Below, in pieces: positions 56,066 to 64,000 of a stretch of DNA of 64,000 nt. Below the pieces are notes generated by a model. The model was not told the origin of the DNA, did not search any database, and worked only from the letters and a program-made list of their open reading frames with translations. Each line of letters starts with the position of its first letter. Positions within the stretch are counted from its first letter, which is position 1. A program made the position numbers and the translations under genes. The DNA is from Saliniradius amylolyticus (GTDB lineage Bacteria; Pseudomonadota; Gammaproteobacteria; Enterobacterales; Alteromonadaceae): contig NZ_CP029347.1 of assembly GCF_003143555.1 (NCBI RefSeq), forward strand, positions 2,666,001 through 2,730,000, read 5' to 3'.

Positions 56066-56368
56066 TTATTCACCGCCACCGACAAAGTCGATGTCTTGGC
56101 CTTCTTTCAGTACTACGTAGGCTTTTTTCCAGTCACTACGCTTACCGAAAGTCATACCGTGACGCTTGGTTTTACCCTTCACGTTCACAGTGCGAACTGC
56201 ATCGACTTCCACCTCGAACAGTTTTTCAACTGCTGCTTTGATTTCGGTCTTGGTTGCATCTTTTACAACTTTGAAGACAACAGTGTTGTTGCTTTCAGCA
56301 GCCAGAGTCGATTTCTCTGAGATATGTGGTGCAATTACCACTTTCAGTAGACGTTCTTCGTTCATCAT
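56066..56368 (-). CDS. rplW: 50S ribosomal protein L23
   Basis: 100 residues. [37 protein letters not shown] and the extended loop around [21 protein letters not shown] are typical. L23 forms the docking site for trigger factor and SRP at the tunnel exit. Its ATG overlaps the rplD stop by 4 bp. Confidence 0.98.
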   Translation of the reverse strand: MMNEERLLKVVIAPHISEKSTLAAESNNTVVFKVVKDATKTEIKAAVEKLFEVEVDAVRTVNVKGKTKRHGMTFGKRSDWKKAYVVLKEGQDIDFVGGGE

Positions 56369-56970
56369 GCCAACGCCTCCTCAAGTTGTTTCACTGCATC
56401 AGCAGTCATCAACACTTTTTCAAATGCAATCAAGCTTACTGGATCGATGCCTTGAACATCACGGACGTCAACCTTGTACAGGTTGCGTGAAGCCAAAAAC
56501 AGGTTCTCGTCCACTTCGGGAGTCACAACCAATACATCGTTCAATTCCAGCTCTTTCAGCTTGGAAACCAATTCTTTGGTCTTTGGTGCTTCAACACCAA
56601 AGTTTTCAACCACAATCAGACGCTCTTGGCGAACAAGTTCAGACAGGATGCTTTTGATCGCACCACGGTACATCTTCTTGTTAACTTTCTGTTCGTGATC
56701 CTGAGGCTTAGCAGCGAACGTACGGCCACCACCAACCCAAATCGGGCTGCGGATGGTACCGGCACGCGCACGGCCTGTGCCTTTTTGACGCCATGGTTTC
56801 TTACCACCACCGCGCACTTCTGAACGGGTTTTCTGTGCTTTAGTACCCTGACGAGCACCCGCACCGAAAGCCACAACTACCTGGTGTACCAGAGCTTCGT
56901 TAAACTCACGTCCAAAGGTAGCTTCGGATACTTCAAGAGCGCTGTTCGCGTCTTTCAATACTAATTCCAT
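56365..56970 (-). CDS. rplD: 50S ribosomal protein L4
   Basis: 201 residues from the ATG at 56968-56970, equal to E. coli L4 (MELVLKDA). A GTG one codon earlier is also possible. The tunnel loop contains [22 protein letters not shown]. In enteric bacteria free L4 also represses this operon through the S10 leader, both by transcription attenuation and by translation; the leader hairpins seen upstream of rpsJ suggest the same here. Confidence 0.98.
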   Translation of the reverse strand: MELVLKDANSALEVSEATFGREFNEALVHQVVVAFGAGARQGTKAQKTRSEVRGGGKKPWRQKGTGRARAGTIRSPIWVGGGRTFAAKPQDHEQKVNKKMYRGAIKSILSELVRQERLIVVENFGVEAPKTKELVSKLKELELNDVLVVTPEVDENLFLASRNLYKVDVRDVQGIDPVSLIAFEKVLMTADAVKQLEEALA

Positions 56971-56987
56971 CACTAATCTCCCAGACG

Positions 56988-57626
56988 TTACGCTTTAACC
57001 GCAGGCTTAACGACAACGTCGCCGCCTGTTGCACCAGGTACCGCACCTTTTACTAATAAAAGGTTGTTTTCGGTATCAACGCGCACTACTTCCAAAGACT
57101 GAATCGTAACCGCTTCGTCACCCAAGTGACCGGCCATCTTCTTACCTTTGAATACTTTACCCGGTGATTGGTTTTGACCAATCGAACCCGGCGCGCGGTG
57201 TGACAAAGAGTTACCGTGCGTCATACGCTGTGAACTGAAGTTCCAACGCTTGATGGCACCGGCAAAACCTTTACCTTTGGATGTACCGCTGACGTCAACT
57301 TTCTTGGTATCAGCAAAGATCTCAACAGTGATTTCACTGCCAACTTCGATGCCTTCACCGTCTTCACCGTCGATGCGGAATTCCCACAGACCACGACCTG
57401 CTTCTACACCAGCTTTGGCAAAGTGACCTGCCTGAGCTTTGTTGATGCGATTTGCTTTCTTCGTGCCTGTGGTTACTTGCAACGCTTTGTAACCGTCGTT
57501 TTCTTCAGTGCGTAACTGAGTCACACGGTTAGGCGTTGCTTCAATAACAGTCACAGGAATCGACACGCCATCTTCGGTGAAGATACGGGTCATACCTACT
57601 TTACGACCGACTAGACCAATCGCCAT
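56988..57626 (-). CDS. rplC: 50S ribosomal protein L3
   Basis: 212 residues. [20 protein letters not shown] opens it, and [20 protein letters not shown] contains the Gln that PrmB methylates in E. coli. L3 is an early assembly protein near the peptidyl transferase centre. It lies 18 bp after rpsJ. Confidence 0.98.
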   Translation of the reverse strand: MAIGLVGRKVGMTRIFTEDGVSIPVTVIEATPNRVTQLRTEENDGYKALQVTTGTKKANRINKAQAGHFAKAGVEAGRGLWEFRIDGEDGEGIEVGSEITVEIFADTKKVDVSGTSKGKGFAGAIKRWNFSSQRMTHGNSLSHRAPGSIGQNQSPGKVFKGKKMAGHLGDEAVTIQSLEVVRVDTENNLLLVKGAVPGATGGDVVVKPAVKA

Positions 57627-57644
57627 TGTTAAAACCCTCTCTCG

Positions 57645-58151
<507 letters not shown>

Positions 58152-58272
58152 CTGTTTTTCTCTAAACAATAGCCAACATCAAACGACATACCTATCCACG
58201 GTATTCATCCGAATGGCGCTGTTCTATAGTAGGAAGATACATTATTGAATTCTGAGCTGTTATAAACCGACG

Positions 58273-60492
58273 ATGATCACCAACTCCGCGCGACAACTGA
58301 CCGCCATTTATCAGCTACTCGATCAAGAGCAAGAATTGATGGCCGTCTACGGCCAGCTGGAACCCCTGATACTGGACCTGTTCGACGCCGAACGTATGAG
58401 TATCTTCCAGCGTCGGCGTCAACATCAGGATCTGGTAGCACGATTTAAGACCGGCTCCGAAGTTAAGGAGATTAAGGTTCCCATCACCCCGCAGTCTATC
58501 GCCGGGTATGTGGCCATGAGTCAGTTACCGCTGGTGATCGACGATCCCTATGACAGCCAGGCGTTAACCGAGATACACCCAAGGCTCAGGTTCCAGGGTA
58601 AGTTTGATAAAAGCTCTTCCTTTATTACTCGCAATATTATCTGTGTACCGATTCTCAACGCCGGAGTACTGCTAGGAGTATTGCAGATCATTAATAAACG
58701 CCATGGCGACTTTAATAATGAAGACTTACAAACGGCACAGGAGTTGGCGGAGCGCCTGGGTGACGCTTTCCGGTTCGAGCTGGGCGGCACCAATAAGCCG
58801 TTCCAATATCTGGTACATCGCGGGCTTATCGGCGAGAAGCAACTGGACGAACTGCTGCAGAAGGCCAGAGATCCCAAAGAGTTGGTGCAAAAACTCAGCA
58901 GCGAATTTCGCATCGAAGAAAAAGAGCTGGGCCATGCTCTATCGGTGCACTTTCAGGTGCCCTTTATTGGTTATGACCCAGAAAAATATCATCTCTATCA
59001 GAGTGATGCCCGGCTCAATCTGTCTTATCTGAAACGCAATTATGTGGCCGTGGTCGCCGACGTACGGGAAAACCCCATTATCCTGATGGCCGAACCCAAT
59101 AATGCCGCCTTATTGATGGAAATCGAGAGTGCCCTGGGCATCAACAGTTACGACATTAATGTGGCCCTGCCTAATACAGTGCTGCAATATCTGGGTGAGA
59201 GCGTCGGGGGGAGTGGCCCGGGAGACATGGACGAGATCTTAGATGAGATCAGTAGTGGCTCGGACGAAGACGAAGAGTCAATGGAAGAGCCCAGCGACGA
59301 TGCCCCCGCAGTGGTTCGTTTGGTGAGTCGTATTTTGCACGATGCCAAGCGGCTGAACGCCTCGGATATTCATATCGATCCGGAAAAACGCGGCCCGACC
59401 AAGGTACGGATGCGGGTGGACGGTGTCTGTCGGGAGATCACCCAGATCCCCGCCTCCCATCACAATGCAGTGATCGCGCGGATTAAAATCATGTCCCATC
59501 TGAACATCGCCGAAAAGCGGGTTCCTCAGGACGGTAAACTGGCTGCCAAGATGGGCGGTCGGATGGTTGAGGTGCGGGTAGCGACCATTCCCACCGTTGC
59601 CGGTGAAGGCGTGGTCATGCGGATTCTGGCTTCTGGCGGGGCCATGCCGATGGACAAGCTCAATCTTGCCCCTCAGGTGGATAAAACACTGCGTACCATG
59701 ATCAAAAAACCGCACGGCATTATTCTGGTGGTGGGCCCCACAGGCTCGGGGAAAACGACCACCCTGCACGCCGTGTTGGGTGAACTGAATACCCCGGAGA
59801 AGAAAATCTGGACCGCCGAAGACCCGGTAGAGATCACCCAGTCCGGCCTCCAGCAGGTACAGGTCAGCCCCAAGATTGGCTTTACCTTCGCCAATGCCCT
59901 GCGGGCTTTCTTGCGTGCCGACCCAGATATCATCCTGATCGGTGAGATGCGGGACAAGGAAACCGCGCATGCCGGTATCGAAGCGTCACTGACCGGTCAC
60001 CTGGTATTATCCACCCTACACACCAACTCAGCTCCCGAGACCATTACTCGTTTGCTGGATTTGGGACTGGACCCGGTCAACTTCTCCGACGCCTGTGTGG
60101 GGATCTTGGCTCAGCGACTGATTCGGACGCTGTGCAGCAACTGCAAGGAAGCCTACCCCGCCACAGAGGCGGATATAGGCTTTATCCGCCGCCAGTACGG
60201 CGAACAGTATCTCGATGAACTGGATGGCTACGAGGAGCCTTTAACGCTCTATCGCGCCAAAGGTTGTGACCAATGCGGCGATACCGGCTATAAAGGTCGT
60301 ACCGGCATTCATGAGCTTTTGAGCATGACCTCAGAACTGCGGGCTCTCGTTTATAAGGAAGCCTCTGCCGCCGAAATGAAAACACAGGCAATGAAAGATG
60401 GCATGCGCACCCTGACTCAGGACGCACTCTATAAAGTATTGAAGGGCGACACCGATATTGCCCAGGTACAAATTGTCAGCGGCAGTGATTAA
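58273..60492 (+). CDS. GAF-MshEN-GspE/PilB-type secretion ATPase, orphan
   Basis: 739 residues. A GAF domain (about 25-175) is followed by an MshEN/T2SSE N-domain (about 180-310), an acidic linker (SGSDEDEESMEEPSDD), then the hexameric ATPase. The ATPase has Walker A GPTGSGKTTTL, an Asp box, Walker B IILIGEMRDKETA, and zinc cysteines CSNC and CDQCGDTG. Such ATPases drive type II secretion or type IV pili. No other gsp or pil gene is in the window. The MshEN segment lacks the RLG start of the c-di-GMP motif. It is divergent from the S10 promoter and overlaps galM by 17 bp at its end. Confidence 0.9.
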   Translation: MITNSARQLTAIYQLLDQEQELMAVYGQLEPLILDLFDAERMSIFQRRRQHQDLVARFKTGSEVKEIKVPITPQSIAGYVAMSQLPLVIDDPYDSQALTEIHPRLRFQGKFDKSSSFITRNIICVPILNAGVLLGVLQIINKRHGDFNNEDLQTAQELAERLGDAFRFELGGTNKPFQYLVHRGLIGEKQLDELLQKARDPKELVQKLSSEFRIEEKELGHALSVHFQVPFIGYDPEKYHLYQSDARLNLSYLKRNYVAVVADVRENPIILMAEPNNAALLMEIESALGINSYDINVALPNTVLQYLGESVGGSGPGDMDEILDEISSGSDEDEESMEEPSDDAPAVVRLVSRILHDAKRLNASDIHIDPEKRGPTKVRMRVDGVCREITQIPASHHNAVIARIKIMSHLNIAEKRVPQDGKLAAKMGGRMVEVRVATIPTVAGEGVVMRILASGGAMPMDKLNLAPQVDKTLRTMIKKPHGIILVVGPTGSGKTTTLHAVLGELNTPEKKIWTAEDPVEITQSGLQQVQVSPKIGFTFANALRAFLRADPDIILIGEMRDKETAHAGIEASLTGHLVLSTLHTNSAPETITRLLDLGLDPVNFSDACVGILAQRLIRTLCSNCKEAYPATEADIGFIRRQYGEQYLDELDGYEEPLTLYRAKGCDQCGDTGYKGRTGIHELLSMTSELRALVYKEASAAEMKTQAMKDGMRTLTQDALYKVLKGDTDIAQVQIVSGSD

Positions 60493-61429
60493 AGGCAAAT
60501 GCGATTTGTCGCTTATAGGGCCTGTCCGGTTGGACGATAGTGCTACAGAAACCGGACAGGTTAATGCTATTATTAATCCCCTGGGCTTCAAGACACACCG
60601 CTGAAAACGGCGTGAATGGATGGCCCAGCCCCGCCGAAGAGTAGACCTGCAATGCTGGCTGGTCTGTATATACATGCATGGCCACGCCATTAGTGGCGGC
60701 CTCTAGCGTCGCAGCCCAGGGCAGCCATTCTGTAGAGTCTTCTTGGGGTAACAATATACAATGGTCCAGCCCATTACCTTCGTTCACTAATGCCAACTGA
60801 GTAGCGTTAACGCTATGAACCTGACCCAGGTTACTCAGGCAATCTGTTTTTCCGTTCGCGACATTATCTTTATCAACCACCAGATATTCGTTACCGGCCA
60901 CCCGGAGGCTTAGCTGCCTTACAGACTCACAGCCAAGATTGAAATAACTGTGATTGGTCAGGCTGACAGGACAAGCCTCGGATACCCTAGCCATTAAGGT
61001 CACGATCAGTGCATTATTCTGGGTCAGTTGATACTTAACCTGAATATGGGCACACCCCGGAAAGCCACCTTCTCCTGCGGGCGAGGTATAATGGTAATTG
61101 ACCTCAGAAGTCGTTGCCTCCCCGCGTTGCCAATTTCGCTGAGAGATTCCATGCGTGCCGCCGTGCAAGCAATGATTGCCCTCGTTCACACTCAGTTTAT
61201 GAGTACGACCATTAAGCTCGAATCGACCATTTCTAATACGGTTAGCGACCCGGCCCACCGTTGCCCCCATATAGTAGACATCGTCTTCGTAGGCCTCCGC
61301 TTCAGGATACCCAAGTACCATCTGACGATTATCACGAGCAAAAGGAACGCTGATACCGGTTATCCTCGCGCCGTAAGGGCACAGCGTCACTCGCATACCA
61401 TGCGGGTTTATCAATTCATCACATTTCAT
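60476..61429 (-). CDS. galM: Aldose 1-epimerase
   Basis: 317 residues. GATVGRVANRI, NEGNHCLHGG (His), LTNHSYFNLG (catalytic His) and VCLEAQGINNSIN (catalytic Glu) are the galactose mutarotase motifs. It interconverts alpha and beta anomers of glucose or galactose. No signal peptide, so cytoplasmic. It converges with the secretion ATPase gene, overlapping 17 bp, and lies downstream of the TonB receptor on the same strand, with a terminator between. Confidence 0.93.
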   Translation of the reverse strand: MKCDELINPHGMRVTLCPYGARITGISVPFARDNRQMVLGYPEAEAYEDDVYYMGATVGRVANRIRNGRFELNGRTHKLSVNEGNHCLHGGTHGISQRNWQRGEATTSEVNYHYTSPAGEGGFPGCAHIQVKYQLTQNNALIVTLMARVSEACPVSLTNHSYFNLGCESVRQLSLRVAGNEYLVVDKDNVANGKTDCLSNLGQVHSVNATQLALVNEGNGLDHCILLPQEDSTEWLPWAATLEAATNGVAMHVYTDQPALQVYSSAGLGHPFTPFSAVCLEAQGINNSINLSGFCSTIVQPDRPYKRQIAFAFNHCR

Positions 61430-61592
61430 CGTTGATTATCTGGCTGATAGGTTGAAAGAGAGTGACCGCTTCCATGCGCCGACCAGGAATGGTCTAAGTG
61501 CAAGTTTTTCAGGAGCGAAAACTTGTCCGTTCCTGAACATCGCCGCTCCTGCGCTTCCTTGCGCCCGCGGCATACAGTCCTTCCATGGACAT
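61430..61592. other. Intergenic segment with inverted repeat
   Basis: No gene. It carries CAAGTTTT (61501-61508) and AAAACTTG (61518-61525) as an inverted repeat with a 9-base loop, next to a C+G-rich stretch. It has the look of a dispersed non-coding repeat, but no second copy is in this window. Confidence 0.35.
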
Positions 61593-61625
61593 AAAAAAGG
61601 CGGTGCGAGAGGGCACTCGACCGCC
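61593..61625 (-). terminator. Rho-independent terminator of the right-edge TonB receptor gene
   Basis: On the minus strand GGCGGT-CGAG and CTCG-C-ACCGCC form a stem with one bulged base, followed by six T (61593-61598). It lies 26 bp past the receptor stop. Confidence 0.85.
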
Positions 61626-61651
61626 AGAGCTCACTTTTTTAACCGTCAGCT

Positions 61652-64000
61652 CTAAAAGCTACCGCGCACTCCCAAGGCATAGCGCGCTCCGAAATCTCCG
61701 TAATAAATAAAGTGATTATCGAAGCGGCCATGTTTATCGACCGTTGATTCGGTGATGTTGATGCCTTCGAAATACACACTCATGTTGTCATTGATTTCAT
61801 AGCTACCACTGACATCGACCTGATCGTAGTCATCGACGTAGATGGGCTCACCTGCATAAGGATTGATTTGGGTTTCCAGGAACTCGCCGCGCATGTTGTA
61901 CGCCAGACGCACCTGATAGGGCCCTTTCTCATAAAACACAACGGCGTTAGCGGTATCACTGAGACCTTCCAGAGCGAATACCTGGTCCGGGTTGGTATTA
62001 TCCAGTTCGGCGTTGCTGTCCACAAAGGTGGCATTCAGCTGTAAGCCGAATCCGCTGTCCAGAGTGTGGATCCAGTTGGCTTCAATACCGTCCACGGTGG
62101 CGCTTTCACCATTGGTAGGGCGGTTGACATCAAAGTCAGACCATTGTCCACCGAAATCCAGGTCAAAGTTTTCCACGCTGTTAGTCCGGACAATGAAGTT
62201 GTCCACTGACTTTTTAAAGTAAGCCAGTGACGCCATGCTTGCCTCGTCGTAATAGTACTCCAGCGATAAGTCGAAGTTTGTCGACTCAAAGGGACTCAGC
62301 ATAGGGTTGCTGCCTTTGGCAGTGCGCAGATCCGTTGTTGTGGAAGTGACACTCAAGGAAGGCGCCAGATCGGTCAGCGTTGGTCGTGTAATAGTTTTTG
62401 AGACACCGGCTCTCAAAACGAGTTCGTCGGTAATATTAAGGTTACCGCTAATCGAAGGCAGCCAGTTGTCATAGTCGTTCTCAATAGCTACAGCTTGATA
62501 ACCTTCATAGCGAGGGACAAGGTTCACCGACTGCTCAACTGGCTTTTCGAGGCCTGCTAAGCTCTGAATTGTGCCATTGGAGGTCTGGTCTGTCTTAGAG
62601 TAACGCAGTCCGGCAACAAGGCTCCATGTCATGTCCCCCCAATCCCCATTGAAGTAGGTGTCGGCATAGAATGAAGTGACATCCTCTTCAATCTCATAGG
62701 CATCATTGGTTGCTCGGGCAGTAAAGCCGCCATTTGAACTGTGCAGCGCAATTAATGCGTCTTTAATGTCAGGGCTTTGAGTTAAGAGCTCTAGAGACGC
62801 AGGGTCGTTGGCCAAATCCCACATGGCCGATTCATTCAACTCAAAGAATTGTGCGGCCAGATCGGCGGCCGGGAACACATTGCCATAATTACGCACCGTG
62901 GCATGAGCACTGGTCGCCACAGGCCGTGAGCCACTATTCTGGTACATTTTTATCAACTCTTGAGGAGTTTGATAGGCAACATTCTGCTTAGATTTTGACA
63001 GATAATGCGCACCAAACTCCACCTTATTGAAGTACTCACCGTCCACAAGATAGGAGAAGTCTAGGCGAAGCTGCTGATTCTCTGCCTCTGTGTAGTTGCC
63101 ATAACGCTCCATATGACGCATTTGCAAATCGGACAGTTCCGCATTTTCAGGCAGCGTAACCGATGGATCTACGTGAATCATGGACGGCACCTGTCCCGTC
63201 GTATAATCCAAGATAATCCCTGGCTGATTCAATGCCTCTAACGTCTGGCGTGAATCTAGACCCTTATTGTCATTTTCTGCCTTCGACCACGCGAAGTCAG
63301 CATTAAGACTGAGTCGATCATTAATAATCCAGTCCGCATTCAAACCTAACACTTCTGTGGTCGACGGACGATGCTCTTCGAAGCGTAAATGAGCGTAGCC
63401 AGAGTAACCATCAGCGTGAGTCTGACGCACAACCGTATTGTTTGCATCCACCTCATCAATAGAGTGGGTAGCCCAGAACCAGTTATAAGCCTGGTTGTTA
63501 ACACTGTCCACATCCAGTTTGGAGTAAAGATAATCCCCGGACAGAATCAGATCATCGGAGGCCTGAAACTGCACCGCCAGATTGCCGCCGACCCGCTGAC
63601 GGTCCTCTTGGGTCACACCGCGACCTATCGCCTGATGAGAATAAAGCCCCTCGGCCACACCGAGAACCTTACGCCAACCATCATCAGGGCCGACATCACG
63701 ACGATGAGCGTACAAGTCGAGATCCCGCTGGATTATCCCATCATTATTCACTTCATAGCTCTGAGCTTCACGGTTCTGATAGGTAAATGACGCCAGCAAA
63801 CCAAGACGGTCATTCAAGAAGCGGTCTGTTACCAGGAACGATGCCTGAGGCGTAATGCCTCCCCGGTTTTGCTCACGCACACCCTCGATGCTGCCTGCGG
63901 CATGAAACCCTTCGAAGTCAAAAGGTTGAGCAGTACGAATATCGATATTGCCGCCAATGCCGCCTTCCAGCATTTCCGCTGTCGACGTTTTGTTCACATT
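61652..64000 (-). CDS. TonB-dependent receptor, oligosaccharide type, 5' partial
   Basis: About 782 residues remain; the frame is open at base 64000, so the signal peptide and first plug part lie outside. The opening KTSTAEMLEGGIGGNIDIRT and AQPFDFEGF are typical of the large Caulobacter/Xanthomonas-type receptors for plant and algal oligosaccharides. The barrel ends in ARYALGVRGSF with the terminal Phe. The ligand is unknown; galM next door is compatible with a sugar. A GTG at 63997 is internal and not the start. Confidence 0.92.
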   Translation of the reverse strand, partial: NVNKTSTAEMLEGGIGGNIDIRTAQPFDFEGFHAAGSIEGVREQNRGGITPQASFLVTDRFLNDRLGLLASFTYQNREAQSYEVNNDGIIQRDLDLYAHRRDVGPDDGWRKVLGVAEGLYSHQAIGRGVTQEDRQRVGGNLAVQFQASDDLILSGDYLYSKLDVDSVNNQAYNWFWATHSIDEVDANNTVVRQTHADGYSGYAHLRFEEHRPSTTEVLGLNADWIINDRLSLNADFAWSKAENDNKGLDSRQTLEALNQPGIILDYTTGQVPSMIHVDPSVTLPENAELSDLQMRHMERYGNYTEAENQQLRLDFSYLVDGEYFNKVEFGAHYLSKSKQNVAYQTPQELIKMYQNSGSRPVATSAHATVRNYGNVFPAADLAAQFFELNESAMWDLANDPASLELLTQSPDIKDALIALHSSNGGFTARATNDAYEIEEDVTSFYADTYFNGDWGDMTWSLVAGLRYSKTDQTSNGTIQSLAGLEKPVEQSVNLVPRYEGYQAVAIENDYDNWLPSISGNLNITDELVLRAGVSKTITRPTLTDLAPSLSVTSTTTDLRTAKGSNPMLSPFESTNFDLSLEYYYDEASMASLAYFKKSVDNFIVRTNSVENFDLDFGGQWSDFDVNRPTNGESATVDGIEANWIHTLDSGFGLQLNATFVDSNAELDNTNPDQVFALEGLSDTANAVVFYEKGPYQVRLAYNMRGEFLETQINPYAGEPIYVDDYDQVDVSGSYEINDNMSVYFEGINITESTVDKHGRFDNHFIYYGDFGARYALGVRGSF

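Overview
The window looks like chromosome from a marine, glycan-using gammaproteobacterium of the Alteromonadales (Alteromonadaceae-like). The signs are an ArcB-type sensor kinase divergent from gltBD, as near the E. coli glt locus; a gammaproteobacterial S10 ribosomal operon; ynjBCDF; several TonB-dependent receptors of the kind used for oligosaccharides; a DPP-IV-like peptidase; and many PAS and GAF sensor proteins. I cannot name the species. Both window edges cut genes: a GH65 phosphorylase on the left and a TonB receptor on the right.

Layout. 1-5.7 kb is a maltose/alpha-glucoside locus: GH65 phosphorylase, beta-phosphoglucomutase, LacI repressor, TonB receptor, and LacI-type operators upstream of the receptor. 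5.7-14.5 kb holds arcB and, divergently, gltB-gltD. 14.5-18.7 kb carries sensory and hypothetical genes, including a soluble chemoreceptor with two FixL-like PAS domains. 18.7-25.4 kb is two runs of tightly packed genes: mtnN-cbiB-btuF, a PfkB kinase, then rhodanese, STAS-like, DUF2721, GNAT and FAD oxidoreductase genes, mostly coupled by overlapping stop and start codons.

26.3-36.1 kb is an accessory island, A+T-rich in its middle part. It is bounded by a duplicated 3' end of the DEAD-box helicase gene rhlE: the intact gene lies on the right and a shrunken mosaic relic on the left. Its cargo is three methyltransferase-like proteins, a DUF4442 hotdog protein, a cupin, a GNAT, an esterase, small secreted proteins and a lipoprotein. 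In the middle sits a regulator that fuses a SARP/BTAD DNA-binding module to an alpha/beta-hydrolase with an intact catalytic triad. Two promoters in the island carry paired TGTCA-type heptamers with a 4-bp spacer, each followed 8 bp later by a -10-like hexamer. That is the layout known for SARP operators, so the island looks like a regulon run by a hydrolase-type small-molecule sensor. This is my best candidate for an undescribed system.

37.7-42.2 kb is a TonB receptor followed by a TVP38-flavoprotein disulfide reductase fusion. 42.5-46.4 kb is ynjB-ynjC-ynjD-ynjF (ABC importer plus a CDP-alcohol phosphotransferase). 46.4-53 kb carries a fatty acid hydroxylase, DUF1499, DsrE-like, DPP-IV, Rof-like and FRG-domain genes, with several strong bidirectional terminators. 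53.0-58.1 kb is a complete eleven-gene S10 operon with its promoter and a leader attenuator; it ends in a strong terminator instead of running into the spc operon. 58.3-64 kb holds an orphan GAF-GspE/PilB-like ATPase, aldose 1-epimerase and the right-edge TonB receptor. I saw no rRNA, tRNA, CRISPR array, transposase or integrase.
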